Positions 1 to 8,424 are shown, numbered from the stretch's first letter. The stretch is 64,000 bases of DNA from Rhodopseudomonas_A palustris_F (GCF_000013745.1 NC_007925.1:2914001-2978000); one strand, 5' to 3'. The notes: generated by a model not told the origin, from the sequence alone. Program-made: numbers and translations.

Positions 1-1404
1 TCGAATCAGCAGATGGGCGAACTCAACACCCAGCTCAACAACGCCCGCGCCTTGAAGTCGGATGCCGAATCCAAGGCCCGACTGATCCGCGAGATGTTGC
101 AGAGCGGCAAGCCGATCGAAGCCTCCGAAGTGTTGAACTCCGAACTGACCCGGCGGTTGTCGGAGCAGCGCGTCACGCTGCGCGCGCAGCTCGCCGAGCA
201 ATCCTCGACGCTGCTCGACGGCCATCCGCGGATCAAGGAATTGCGGGCGCAGCTCGGCGATCTCGACCGGCAGCTGCGCGAGGAGGCCAGCAAGATCTCG
301 CGCTCGCTCGACAATGACGCCCGCATCGCCGGCGGCCGCGTCGAAGGCCTGATCGCCAGCCTCGATCAGCTCAAGAAGCAGGCGTCGTCGTCGAACGGCC
401 AGGACGTGCAGCTGCGTGCGCTGGAGCGCGAAGCCAAGGCGCAGCGCGACCTGCTGGAATCCTACCTGGCCAAGTTCCGCGAAGCCACCACGCGCGAGAG
501 CATCGATTCGGCGCCGGCCGACGGCCGGATCATTTCCCGCGCCATCGTCTCCAACACGCCGGCTTATCCGAAGAAATTGCCGGTCGTGCTGATCGCCACG
601 CTGGCGACGCTGCTCCTCACCTCGGGCAGCATCGTGACCGGCGAATTGCTGCGACTGAGCGCGCCGCGCGCCAGCGCCGCGGCGCTCGACCCGGCGACGT
701 CGCCGGCGCGGCGCATCGAACCGGTCGCACCGATGGCGGCGCCGGCCGCGCCGCCGCCGCTGGCGCCGTCGTTGCCCGACACCCATCCCGAACTGTCGGC
801 CGCGGTCGGCGAGCTGGAAACGCTCGCCGAGGAATTGCGAAGTGCCGGCGAAGCGGCGCGCAAGGTCACCGTGCTCGGCACCGGGCAAAGCGAAAGCGTG
901 ACGCTGACCGCGCTGACTCTGGCGCGGCTGTTGGCGCGCAGCGCCAAGGTGGTGCTGGTGGATCTGTCGGCGTCCTCGCCGACGCTGGCCGCGGTGTCGG
1001 CCGATCCCGAGGCGCCGGGGCTTGCCGAGCTGATGCTGGGCGAGGCGTCGTTCGGCGAGATCATCAGCAAGGATCGGTTGTCGCGGCTGCATCTGGTCAG
1101 CGCCGGCAAGCCGGGCTTCGATCGCGCGCTGCTGTTGTCGCCGCGGCTGAACCTCGCGCTCGACGCGTTGCTGCGGGTCTACGACCACGTGCTGCTCGAC
1201 GCCGGCACCGCCACCGACCTGCCGGCGGAATTGCTCACCGCGCAGGCCCGCGCGCTGCTGGTGCCGGCGCCGTCGATGAGCCCCGCGGCCCGCATCGAAA
1301 TGTGCCAGCAGCTGGAAAGCGTCGGCTTCGCCAAGGTCACGCTGCTGCAGCGCGCCTCGCCGCAGGACAATGAGGCCGAGCGATCCGGGACCGTGGCGGC
1401 GTAG
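1..1404 (+). CDS. Exopolysaccharide chain-length determinant / co-polymerase (GumC/Wzz-like), 3' part
   Basis: The frame is open from base 1, so the 5' end lies outside the window. The first in-frame ATG is at 13 but is not the real start. The visible part starts with about 170 residues of charged, coiled-coil-like sequence with heptad-like Leu/Ala, as in the periplasmic domain of Wzz/GumC proteins. A membrane segment follows at about residues 189-209 counted from the ATG at 13, then an Ala/Pro-rich linker and a C-terminal domain resembling a bacterial tyrosine kinase (BY-kinase). In that domain the P-loop position reads GTGQSESVT and lacks the Walker A lysine, so it is probably not an active kinase. 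The family sits in the inner membrane and sets polymer length during polysaccharide export. The family assignment is reasonably firm; the loss of ATP binding is inferred. Confidence 0.75.
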   Translation, partial: SNQQMGELNTQLNNARALKSDAESKARLIREMLQSGKPIEASEVLNSELTRRLSEQRVTLRAQLAEQSSTLLDGHPRIKELRAQLGDLDRQLREEASKISRSLDNDARIAGGRVEGLIASLDQLKKQASSSNGQDVQLRALEREAKAQRDLLESYLAKFREATTRESIDSAPADGRIISRAIVSNTPAYPKKLPVVLIATLATLLLTSGSIVTGELLRLSAPRASAAALDPATSPARRIEPVAPMAAPAAPPPLAPSLPDTHPELSAAVGELETLAEELRSAGEAARKVTVLGTGQSESVTLTALTLARLLARSAKVVLVDLSASSPTLAAVSADPEAPGLAELMLGEASFGEIISKDRLSRLHLVSAGKPGFDRALLLSPRLNLALDALLRVYDHVLLDAGTATDLPAELLTAQARALLVPAPSMSPAARIEMCQQLESVGFAKVTLLQRASPQDNEAERSGTVAA

Positions 1405-1463
1405 TCCGGACGCCGGTTCACGCCGGCTTTCGTTCAGCGGTCTTCATCGAACCAAAAATCGGC

Positions 1464-1578
1464 CGTCATTCCGGATTGCGAGTTCGAAGAACGAGCAAGT
1501 CCGGAATCCATACTCCCGGCGGTGGTTATGAATTCCGGGCTCGCTCGCAGCTATCGCTGCTCACGCCGCGGAATGACG
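1464..1578. repeat. Palindromic intergenic repeat (REP-like)
   Basis: A 115-bp element starts with CGTCATTCCGG (1464-1474) and ends with its imperfect complement CCGCGGAATGACG (1566-1578). Inside are further matched pieces such as TCCGGAAT and ATTCCGGG. It lies between two convergent genes. Elements with these ends are, from memory, dispersed through Rhodopseudomonas and Bradyrhizobium genomes. It may also act as a bidirectional transcription terminator. Confidence 0.6.
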
Positions 1579-1612
1579 TCTCGATAATTCGCAAGAGAAC
1601 TGCGCAATTTCG

Positions 1613-2866
1613 CTATCGTCGCAGCGCGCCGCGCGCCAGCTGCACCAACCGCATCAGCGCCGCGTTGTGCTTGACCACGCGCTTGGCGCGCGACGTCGCC
1701 GCCAGCGCTGCGGCGCCGAATCGGCCGCGCGCGGTGAGCGCGATGTAGCCGTCGAAGATCGGCTCGTCGGATTTGCAGAACAGCCGCTTGTAGTCGTCGG
1801 AGCCGATGCCGAGATCGAGCGCGTTGTAGCCCAGTGCGGCGTAGTGATCGATGATGTTGCGCATCAGGATCAGGCCGGGGCTGTAGCGCGCGCTGTCCGA
1901 CAGCGTGTAGGTGTTGAACATCATCGAGAAGCGCTGGCCGTCGGCGACGCCGGCGAAGATCGCGATCGGTTCGTCGTCGCATTGCAGCGCGTGGATGTCG
2001 ATGGCGCGGCCGCCATCGGCAAGCTTCGCCAAACAAGCCTCGCGGATGAAGCCGGCGATGCCCGGCTCGGCGAACACGTCGGGCAGTTTCTGCGCCGCCA
2101 TCCGCAGCGGCTTGACGGCGAAAAACCAATCCAGCAGCGCGGTGATCTCGGCGTCGGTGGTGGCGATGCCGTAGCGATAGCCGGCAAGCGGCTGCAGCTT
2201 CTTCTCCTTGCTCTTCAGCCGGCGGCGGAACGAATTGCTGATCAGGCTGACTGGCGTCGCGCCCGGCGCGATGCAGAGCAGCGGGCAGTCGTTGGCGGAC
2301 GGTTGCTGCGGCACGAGCGACAGCGGATTGACGACGCCGCGCCAGCTCGCCGGCTGCTGCAGCAAGGCCAGCACGTCGACCTTGTCGGCATGACGGCGCA
2401 ACCCGGCGATCAGCGCGGCGAGATCGGCGGCGCCGGCGCGCTGCGCGAAGTCCTGCTGCCACAGCGCCATGTTGAAGGTGGTGTGCTTGCCGCCGAGAAA
2501 TTTCGCGATGCGCAAGCCGTGGGCGCGTTGCAGCCCGAGCGGCAGCAGTACGAGCGGCTGCTGCTCGGCGTCGCGGGCGACCACGATGAATGGCGAGATC
2601 TGCTGGCCGGCGCCGACATTGCGCTGCCAGGCCGCGAGCAGTTCGAAACGCTGATAGGGGGTGGAAAGATGCGGCGGCTGTTGCAGCGCCCGCCAGATCG
2701 GTTCGGCCGAAGCCAGATCCTGCAACACCTCGACGTCGGCGATCCTGCTGACCGCGCCGGTGGGCGTGGCCTGCGCAGCCGAACCGTCGATCACCGCTGT
2801 CATCATCGCCATCGCTACACCCGTGACTGAATTGTCAGTTTTGGCGGCGCGAAGCTTTGCAAACAA
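1613..2866 (-). CDS. CelD/FemAB-like GNAT-fold acyltransferase
   Basis: A 417-residue protein related to the CelD/BcsL (BioF2/FemAB-like) acetyltransferase family, often encoded near cellulose or exopolysaccharide genes. The central region (about residues 180-350) has the family pattern: a basic stretch SFRRRLKSKEKKL, then the GNAT-like half ending in the motif ALDLGIGSDDYK. Members are thought to transfer acyl or aminoacyl groups to sugars or envelope molecules, but the substrate here is unknown. It converges on the polysaccharide co-polymerase upstream, which fits a role in polysaccharide decoration. The start could be 2866 or the downstream ATG pair at residues 19-22 (MAMM); I see no strong ribosome site to decide. 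Confidence 0.7.
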   Translation of the reverse strand: MFAKLRAAKTDNSVTGVAMAMMTAVIDGSAAQATPTGAVSRIADVEVLQDLASAEPIWRALQQPPHLSTPYQRFELLAAWQRNVGAGQQISPFIVVARDAEQQPLVLLPLGLQRAHGLRIAKFLGGKHTTFNMALWQQDFAQRAGAADLAALIAGLRRHADKVDVLALLQQPASWRGVVNPLSLVPQQPSANDCPLLCIAPGATPVSLISNSFRRRLKSKEKKLQPLAGYRYGIATTDAEITALLDWFFAVKPLRMAAQKLPDVFAEPGIAGFIREACLAKLADGGRAIDIHALQCDDEPIAIFAGVADGQRFSMMFNTYTLSDSARYSPGLILMRNIIDHYAALGYNALDLGIGSDDYKRLFCKSDEPIFDGYIALTARGRFGAAALAATSRAKRVVKHNAALMRLVQLARGALRR

Positions 2867-2904
2867 ATATCAACAAACCATGAGGACAATGCCGCGGCGG
2901 CGCC

Positions 2905-3114
2905 TCAGGCGAGGTCGGGACGCGACATCCAGCTGACGATCGGCATCGCCGGCAGCACCCAGCCCATGCCGACCACCACATAGAACGCCGCCTGCAGCCA
3001 CTTCGAGGTCTCGAAGATCGGCAGCTGCGCCAGCGACATCCCCACCAGCGACCACACAATCGCCAGAACCAGCAGGAAGATGGCGCCAAGGAATTTTCGG
3101 GTGCGGATTTTCAT
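2905..3114 (-). CDS. DUF2842 small membrane protein
   Basis: A 69-residue protein beginning MKIRTRK. Two hydrophobic segments (about residues 9-29 and 39-60) are joined by a short loop containing FETSKW. Length and pattern match the alphaproteobacterial DUF2842 family, whose function is unknown. The frame stays open upstream to 3192, but that extension is basic and lacks membrane character, so the ATG at 3112-3114 is preferred. It is divergent from ctaA with 93 bp between the starts, so both promoters must lie there. Confidence 0.75.
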   Translation of the reverse strand: MKIRTRKFLGAIFLLVLAIVWSLVGMSLAQLPIFETSKWLQAAFYVVVGMGWVLPAMPIVSWMSRPDLA

Positions 3115-3207
3115 GGCGATGCGGGTCCGGAACAAAATACCGCGCGGCTTGCGCGCAAAAGCCGCGCGACTATAAAGTTTGGCGCAATTCAATCAAGGTG
3201 CTGCATC

Positions 3208-4296
3208 ATGCCAGCCGTCCCTGCCGACCGCCCGATGCACGCCGTCCGGATTTGGCTGGCGATCATCGCCGGCCTGATCGCGGTGATGGTGCTGGTCGGC
3301 GGCGCCACCCGGCTCACCGAATCCGGGCTGTCGATCGTCGAGTGGAAGCCGATCACCGGCACGTTGCCGCCGCTCAGCGTCGAGCAATGGACGCAGGCGT
3401 TCGACGCCTACAAGACCATCCCGCAATATCGCGAGCTCAACGCCGGGATGACGCTCGCCCAATTCAAAACCATCTTCTGGTGGGAATGGAGCCACCGGCT
3501 GCTCGGCCGGGTGATCGGCGCAGCCTTCCTGCTGCCGTTCCTCTGGTTCCTGTGGCGCGGCGACCTCGGCGGCGGGCTGAAGCGCCGGCTGTGGATCATC
3601 TTCGGGCTCGGCGCGCTGCAGGGCGCGGTCGGCTGGTGGATGGTGGCTTCCGGGCTGTCGCAGCGGGTCGAGGTCTCGCAGGTGCGCCTTGCCACGCATC
3701 TGGTGCTGGCGCTGCTGATCTTTGCCGGGATCGTCTGGACGCTGCGCCAGCTGACGCCGCGGCCGGCGATCGTGGCGCCGTTGCGGCTGAGGCTCACCGC
3801 GGCGGTGCTGCTCGGGCTCACCTTCGTGCAACTCTATCTCGGCGCGCTGGTCGCGGGGCTGCGCGCCGGGCGGATCTACAACACCTGGCCGCAGATCGAC
3901 GGCGCGTTGATTCCATCGGCGGCGCGGCTGTGGTTCGAGCAGCCGTGGTGGAAGAACCTGTTCGACAACCATCTCACCGTGCAGTTCGACCATCGCATGC
4001 TGGCCTATGCGCTGTGGGCGCTGGCAGTGCTGCACGCGATCGACGCCTGGCGGGCGCGGGCAGCGGCCGGCGGCGCGCTGGCGCTGGCTGTGGCGATCAC
4101 CCTGCAGGCCGCGCTCGGCATCGTGACGCTGCTCTACGCGGTGCCGATCGGGCTTGGCCTCGCGCATCAGGCGATGGCGATCCTGGTGCTGACGCTTGCG
4201 GTGCTGCAGCTCGCGCGGTTCAGCCCGGGCGTGGTGCAAACCGCGCAGCACGCGGCCGCGCCGAGCCTCGGCCAGCCGGCGCAAGGTCGCGGCTGA
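3208..4296 (+). CDS. ctaA: Heme A synthase (COX15/CtaA)
   Basis: This inner-membrane enzyme oxidises the C8 methyl group of heme O to the formyl group of heme A, needed for aa3-type cytochrome oxidase. The 362-residue protein has about eight membrane helices and the four conserved heme-ligand regions: the EWSHRLLGR segment near residue 93, THLVLAL near 165, FDHRMLAY near 260 and LAHQAMAI near 320. The motif GGATRLTESGLS after helix 1 is typical of the proteobacterial COX15 type. The length is normal for the family. The start at 3208 follows AAGGTG. Its neighbour DUF2842 is divergent. Confidence 0.93.
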   Translation: MPAVPADRPMHAVRIWLAIIAGLIAVMVLVGGATRLTESGLSIVEWKPITGTLPPLSVEQWTQAFDAYKTIPQYRELNAGMTLAQFKTIFWWEWSHRLLGRVIGAAFLLPFLWFLWRGDLGGGLKRRLWIIFGLGALQGAVGWWMVASGLSQRVEVSQVRLATHLVLALLIFAGIVWTLRQLTPRPAIVAPLRLRLTAAVLLGLTFVQLYLGALVAGLRAGRIYNTWPQIDGALIPSAARLWFEQPWWKNLFDNHLTVQFDHRMLAYALWALAVLHAIDAWRARAAAGGALALAVAITLQAALGIVTLLYAVPIGLGLAHQAMAILVLTLAVLQLARFSPGVVQTAQHAAAPSLGQPAQGRG

Positions 4297-4303
4297 GGCG
4301 CGC

Positions 4304-4654
4304 TCAGGCGGAATCCGCGGCCCGGCCGTATTGCAGCACCTGCATTTTCTCCAGCGTCACCAGTCCGCTGGCGCCGCTCATCATGTCGTTGAGCACCGGC
4401 AGGAAGCCGTTGATGGTGTCCTCGCTGTCGACGATCTCGATGATCAGCGGCAGGTCTTCCGACAGCCGCAGGATCTTCGAGGTGTGCAACCGGCTCGAGG
4501 CGCCGAACCCGACCGCGCCGCGCAGCACGGTGGCGCCGGCCAGATGCATTTCGCGCGCTTTCAGCACGATCGCCTCGTGCAGCGGCTGGTGTTCGTAGCG
4601 GTCGTCCTCGCCGATGAAAATCCGCAGCAGTACCGCTTGTTTGGGAATCTGCAT
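4304..4654 (-). CDS. DUF190 protein linked to fluoride channels
   Basis: A 116-residue soluble protein starting MQIPKQAVLLRIF. It has the DUF190 pattern: a ferredoxin-like, PII-like fold with the HLAGATVLRGAVGFG core and LPLIIEIVDSED near the middle. The family is repeatedly found beside crcB; its function is not established, although PII-like sensing has been suggested. It is the last gene of the metY-crcB-crcB operon, 2 bp after the second crcB. The frame extends upstream to 4708, but the ATG at 4652-4654 follows GGAACGT and gives the usual family length. Confidence 0.85.
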   Translation of the reverse strand: MQIPKQAVLLRIFIGEDDRYEHQPLHEAIVLKAREMHLAGATVLRGAVGFGASSRLHTSKILRLSEDLPLIIEIVDSEDTINGFLPVLNDMMSGASGLVTLEKMQVLQYGRAADSA

Positions 4655-4656
4655 GA

Positions 4657-5085
4657 TCACGTTCCTTTCAGGCGATTGAGCCTCGTGGCGACGAGGTGGC
4701 CGAGCCACACCGCAACTAACCAGGACATCGGCGAAACACCGAGATTGATCAGCGCCGCCAGCGCGTGGCCGGTGCGCAGCAGTTGAAAGGTCTCGAGGCT
4801 GAAGCCGGAGAACGTGGTGTAGCCGCCGCAGATCCCGGTCATCACGAATTGCCGCTGCCGGCTGGAGGCGAACAGCCGGCCGTCGGGGCCGGCGATCGCG
4901 GCGTAGAAGCCGATCACGAACGAGCCGGTGACGTTGACGAACAACGTCGCCCAGGGAAAATCGGTGCCGAGCAGGCTGAGCTGCGCCACTCCGACCAGAT
5001 AGCGCGCGCAGCCGCCGATCACGCTACCGGCCGCGATCAGCGCGTAGAGCGCGGCGCGGTCGCGCAACTCGTCCAGCGACATCAT
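4657..5085 (-). CDS. crcB: Fluoride channel CrcB/Fluc, second copy
   Basis: A 142-residue protein with four membrane helices. It carries the Fluc signatures GGCARY in helix 1, TLFVNVTGSFVIGF in helix 2 and GGYTTFSGFS in helix 3. Fluc channels export fluoride passively as dual-topology dimers. The start codon overlaps the stop of the upstream crcB by four bases (ATGA, 5082-5085), which supports this start and suggests translational coupling. Two adjacent, divergent copies (this and 5082-5477) suggest an obligate heterodimer with opposite orientations, as known for some tandem crcB pairs. That pairing is an inference. Confidence 0.9.
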   Translation of the reverse strand: MMSLDELRDRAALYALIAAGSVIGGCARYLVGVAQLSLLGTDFPWATLFVNVTGSFVIGFYAAIAGPDGRLFASSRQRQFVMTGICGGYTTFSGFSLETFQLLRTGHALAALINLGVSPMSWLVAVWLGHLVATRLNRLKGT

Positions 5086-5477
5086 GCCAGTACCCGTGCG
5101 GCGGCGAACCCCAGCGCTACCGCGATCAGGCAGAACACCAGCGAGAACGTCACATTGCTGATCGCGCGAAGACTCTCGCCGTCGCGCGCCAGCGCCAAGG
5201 TCTGCAGGGCGAACGACGACACCGTGGTGTAGCAGCCGAGAAAGCCGGTGACCGCGAACAGCCACGGCCCCGGGGTTGAGAATACGCCGTGGCCGCTGGC
5301 GGCCAGCGCACCGAACACGCCGATCGCAAAGGCGCCGCTGACGTTCACCGTCAGCGTGCCCCAGGGAAAGGTCTCGCCGATCCGCCGCGCCACCATGCCG
5401 GACAGCCAGAACCGCGCCATGCCGCCGAACACGCTGCCCAGCGCCACGAACAGCAGCCCTTGGATGATCTCCCGCAT
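5082..5477 (-). CDS. crcB: Fluoride channel CrcB/Fluc, first copy
   Basis: A 131-residue protein from the ATG at 5475-5477; a GTG at 5483 would add two residues. Four membrane helices are predicted, with GGMARFWLSG in helix 1, WGTLTVNVSGAFAIG in helix 2 and GCYTTVSSFALQ in helix 3, the Fluc pore motifs. It begins 18 bp after the stop of the metY-like gene, so it is probably transcribed with it. No crcB fluoride riboswitch is visible in that short gap. It overlaps the next crcB by four bases. Confidence 0.9.
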   Translation of the reverse strand: MREIIQGLLFVALGSVFGGMARFWLSGMVARRIGETFPWGTLTVNVSGAFAIGVFGALAASGHGVFSTPGPWLFAVTGFLGCYTTVSSFALQTLALARDGESLRAISNVTFSLVFCLIAVALGFAAARVLA

Positions 5478-5495
5478 CGCCACGGCGTTGCCGCG

Positions 5496-6779
5496 TCAGG
5501 TGGTGCCGAGCGCCTGCGCCAGATCGGCAATCAGGTCTTCTTTGTCCTCGATGCCGATCGACAGCCGCACCACGTCGGGCCCAGCCCCCGCGGCGGTCTT
5601 CTGGGCGTCGTCGAGCTGGCTGTGGGTGGTGGAGGCCGGATGGATCACCAGCGAACGGGTATCGCCGACATTGGCCAGATGCGAGAACAGCTTCAGGTTG
5701 GAGACCAGGCTGACGCCGGCGTCGTAGCCGCCCTTCAGGCTGAACGTGTACACCGCGCCGGCGCCCTTCGGCGCGTATTTGCGGGCGAATTTGTGGTAGG
5801 GGTCGCCGGGCAGGCCGGCGTAGTTCACCGCAGCGACAGCCGGATGGGTCGACAGATATTCGGCGATCGCCTTGGCGTTCTCGCAGTGCTTTTGCATTCG
5901 CAGCGGCAGCGTCTCGATGCCGGTCAAGATCATAAAGGCGTTGAACGGCGACAGCGCCGGGCCGAGGTCGCGCAGGCCGAGCACCCGGCAGGCGATCGCA
6001 AAGGCGAAGTTGCCGAAGGTCTCCTGCAGCTTGATGCCGTGATATTCCGGCCTGGGCTCGCTTAGCATCGGATATTTGCCGTCGCGCGACCAGTCGAAGG
6101 TGCCGGCGTCGACGATGATGCCGCCCAGCGAATTGCCGTGGCCGCCGAGAAATTTGGTCAGCGAATGCACCACGATGTCGGCGCCGTGGTCGATCGGCCG
6201 GATCAGGTACGGCGTCGCCAGCGTGTTGTCGACGATCAGCGGCACCCCGGCGTTGCGCGCCACCGCAGCGATCGCCTCGATGTCGGTGACGCTGCCCGAC
6301 GGATTGGCGATCGATTCGATGAAGATCGCCTTGGTCTTCGGCGTCACCGCGCGTTCGAAGCTGCCGACGTCGTCCGGATCGGCCCACACCACGTTCCAGC
6401 CGAAGCTCTGGAACGCGTGTTTGAACTGGTTGATCGAGCCGCCATAGAGTTTTCGCGCGGCGATGAATTCGTCGCCGGGGCGCATCAATTGCTGCATCAC
6501 CACGAGCTGCGCGGCGTGACCGGACGCGGTGGCGAGCGCCGCGGTGCCGCCCTCCAGCGCTGCGACGCGCTCTTCCAGCACCGCCGTGGTCGGGTTGGTG
6601 ATGCGGGTATAGATGTTGCCGAACGCCTGCAGCCCGAACAGCGAGGCGGCGTGGTCGGCGTCGTTGAACACGAACGAGGTGGTTTGATAGATCGGGGTGG
6701 CGCGGGCACCGGTGGTCGGATCGGGATGGGCGCCGGCATGAACGGCGAGCGTGGCGAACCCCGGAGTGCGATCTGTCAT
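5496..6779 (-). CDS. metY: O-acetylhomoserine sulfhydrylase (Cys/Met metabolism PLP enzyme)
   Basis: A 427-residue PLP enzyme of the Cys/Met gamma-lyase family. It most resembles O-acetyl-L-homoserine aminocarboxypropyltransferase, which makes homocysteine (or methionine) from O-acetylhomoserine and sulfide (or methanethiol). Seen: the N-terminal FATLAVHAGAHPD, PIYQTTSFVF near residue 30, YTRITNPT near 58, and the PLP lysine in HSLTKFLGGHGN (Lys209). The start at 6777-6779 is the only ATG that gives the family N-terminus; the 53-residue upstream extension has no homology features. Candidate promoter hexamers lie just upstream. It heads an operon with two crcB genes and a DUF190 gene. Confidence 0.9.
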   Translation of the reverse strand: MTDRTPGFATLAVHAGAHPDPTTGARATPIYQTTSFVFNDADHAASLFGLQAFGNIYTRITNPTTAVLEERVAALEGGTAALATASGHAAQLVVMQQLMRPGDEFIAARKLYGGSINQFKHAFQSFGWNVVWADPDDVGSFERAVTPKTKAIFIESIANPSGSVTDIEAIAAVARNAGVPLIVDNTLATPYLIRPIDHGADIVVHSLTKFLGGHGNSLGGIIVDAGTFDWSRDGKYPMLSEPRPEYHGIKLQETFGNFAFAIACRVLGLRDLGPALSPFNAFMILTGIETLPLRMQKHCENAKAIAEYLSTHPAVAAVNYAGLPGDPYHKFARKYAPKGAGAVYTFSLKGGYDAGVSLVSNLKLFSHLANVGDTRSLVIHPASTTHSQLDDAQKTAAGAGPDVVRLSIGIEDKEDLIADLAQALGTT

Positions 6780-6815
6780 AATTGATCCCTGATGCTTGTG
6801 AGACAGGCGTGGCGC

Positions 6816-6845
6816 GTATCTGAGCGCATCGGGCAGGGGCGTCAA
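6816..6845 (-). promoter_or_regulatory. Candidate sigma-70 promoter of the metY-crcB operon
   Basis: On the minus strand TTGACG (6845-6840) and AGATAC (6821-6816) are separated by 18 bp, a good -35/-10 pair. They lie about 40 bp before the metY start. I looked for a SAM-II riboswitch in the leader and did not see its conserved core. Confidence 0.45.
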
Positions 6846-6896
6846 GCCGCGGCCGGTGCCGGCATGCGCCGCCCTGGGCTTCGCCGCGCGTCGCAG

Positions 6897-6913
6897 ATTT
6901 GAACGATTCTGAT
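6897..6913. promoter_or_regulatory. Candidate iron-control element (ICE/Irr-like) upstream of FTR1
   Basis: The 17-mer ATTTGAACGATTCTGAT contains the perfect inverted repeat GAA-N3-TTC. It matches 11 of 15 defined positions of the ICE consensus TTTAGAANGNTTCTAAA that Irr binds in Bradyrhizobium (consensus from memory). It lies about 127 bp before the FTR1 start. The functional role is inferred. Confidence 0.35.
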
Positions 6914-7039
6914 CGTCGTGATCCCCGCCTGCGAGCAATGTTCTCAGCGGTTTATCCCTTGGTCGTGCGGCGCCATTTGCGGCAAGCGCTTTACATGGCC
7001 GCGGCAGCGAATAAAAACCCCGGCAACCAAGGGTCCTTC

Positions 7040-7861
7040 ATGTCCGCCACCTTCCTGCAAGCCGCCGTCATTCTGCTCCGCGAGGGGCTCGAAGCCATGC
7101 TGGTGATCGCCGCACTCGCCGCCTATCTCACCAAGGCGGGATCGTCGCATCGCATCCATGCGCTGTATGGCGGCGCACTGGCCGCGGTCGCCGCCAGCAT
7201 CGTCGCGGCCTGGCTGCTTGCCACGCTGAATGCCGGCAACCACAGCGACCTGGTGGAAGCCTGCGTGATCCTGCTGGCGGCGGCGCTGATGCTCTATGTC
7301 AGCGGCTGGATGATGGTGAAGCAGCATCCGCGCGACTGGCAGGCCTATCTGGCCCGCAAGGCCGACCGGGCGCTGTCGCAGGACAGCGCCTTCACGGTGG
7401 CGGCGCTGGCGTTTCTCGCGGTGTTCCGCGAGGGCGCCGAGACGGTGCTGCTGGTCAATGCGCTGGCCACTACCGCGGGCGGCTGGACCGCGCCGCTACT
7501 GTCGGGGCTGGCGGCGGCGACCGCCGGGCTGTTCGTATTGTTCTTCCTGATCAAGCGGGTGGCGCAGCAGATTCCGCTGCGCGCGCTGTTCGTGGCGACC
7601 TCGGCGTTCCTGTTCGCGATGGCGATCAAGTTCATCGGCGAGGCGGCGCTGGAATTCCAGGAACAGAATCTTTTGGGCTACACGCCGGTGCCGGGCGGCG
7701 AATGGCTTAGCGCGATCGGCTTGAACCCCACCGCAGAGGCGCTCGGCGCGCAGCTGGTGGTGATCGTGTTGGCGTTGGCGAGCTACCTGCTTGTGGTCCA
7801 GCGCAACAACCGGCTGGCGCGGCAGTCCGCGGCGGCGGCGTTACGCGCCTCGAAGTCCTAG
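7040..7861 (+). CDS. FTR1-family high-affinity iron permease
   Basis: A 273-residue integral membrane protein with about seven helices. It has the two REGxE motifs of FTR1/EfeU iron permeases: LLREGLEAML at residues 12-21 and VFREGAETVLL in the fourth helix. The acidic residues of these motifs carry iron through the membrane. The start at 7040 gives the REGLE motif in the first helix, as in the family; the longer frame from 6899 adds an unlikely polar leader. No ferroxidase or periplasmic partner (EfeO/EfeB) is adjacent. Alternative: transport of another metal, less likely. Confidence 0.85.
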   Translation: MSATFLQAAVILLREGLEAMLVIAALAAYLTKAGSSHRIHALYGGALAAVAASIVAAWLLATLNAGNHSDLVEACVILLAAALMLYVSGWMMVKQHPRDWQAYLARKADRALSQDSAFTVAALAFLAVFREGAETVLLVNALATTAGGWTAPLLSGLAAATAGLFVLFFLIKRVAQQIPLRALFVATSAFLFAMAIKFIGEAALEFQEQNLLGYTPVPGGEWLSAIGLNPTAEALGAQLVVIVLALASYLLVVQRNNRLARQSAAAALRASKS

Positions 7862-7866
7862 TCGGC

Positions 7867-8409
7867 TCAGTCGCCGCGCCGGTTGCGCGGCGCCGAGCCG
7901 AGCGACAATTGCATGCCCTTGGTGGGCGGCGCGGCGCGCTTCGAGCTCAGCACTTTCGAATTGACGCCGAGCCAGGAGATTTCCGCCGACAGCCGGCCGA
8001 ATTCGATCTTTGGGCAGCGGTTCATCACCACCTTGAGCCCGGCGGCTTCGGCCTTCGCCGCGGCCTCGTCGTTGCGCAGGCCGAGTTGCATCCAGATCAC
8101 CTTCGGCAAGGGCGACAGCGCCAGCGCCTCCTCGACCAGCGGCATCACGTGCTCGGGGCTGCGGAAGATGTCGACCATGTCGATCGGCCGGCCGATCTCG
8201 CGCAACGACGCGACGAACGGAATGCCGATCAGGCTCTTGCCGAGATGCGCCGGGTTCACCGGAATCATGTCGTAGTCGCGCCCGGCGAGATATTTGAACG
8301 CAAAATAGCTCGGCCGCACATTGACCGGCGAGGCGCCGACCATGGCGATGGTTTTCACGCTGTTGAGAATCTCGCGGATGTCATCGTCGGAGTAAGCGTC
8401 ATGATTCAT
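7867..8409 (-). CDS. CoA-binding domain protein (YccU-like)
   Basis: A 180-residue protein starting MNHDAYSDDD. It has the Rossmann-type CoA-binding domain (CoA_binding_2): TIAMVGASPVNVRPSYF near residue 20, DMVDIFRSPEHV near 75, KVIWMQLGLRNDEA near 100 and the C-terminal VMNRCPKIEF. Such stand-alone domains are related to the N-terminus of acetyl-CoA synthetase (ADP-forming); their role is not well established. A basic 25-residue tail follows the domain. It ends 5 bp from the FTR1 stop and converges with it. Confidence 0.82.
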   Translation of the reverse strand: MNHDAYSDDDIREILNSVKTIAMVGASPVNVRPSYFAFKYLAGRDYDMIPVNPAHLGKSLIGIPFVASLREIGRPIDMVDIFRSPEHVMPLVEEALALSPLPKVIWMQLGLRNDEAAAKAEAAGLKVVMNRCPKIEFGRLSAEISWLGVNSKVLSSKRAAPPTKGMQLSLGSAPRNRRGD

Positions 8410-8424
8410 GCGTGCACCCAAAAT

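Noticed and set aside
1667..2830. Long plus-strand open frame opposite the CelD-like gene
   Set aside because: It is an antisense shadow of a GC-rich gene; composition is Arg-rich with no domain.
6780..6900. Possible SAM-II riboswitch before the metY-type gene
   Set aside because: The conserved core (GCCGGCTTG followed by CTAAA) is not present; ordinary promoter hexamers explain the leader better.
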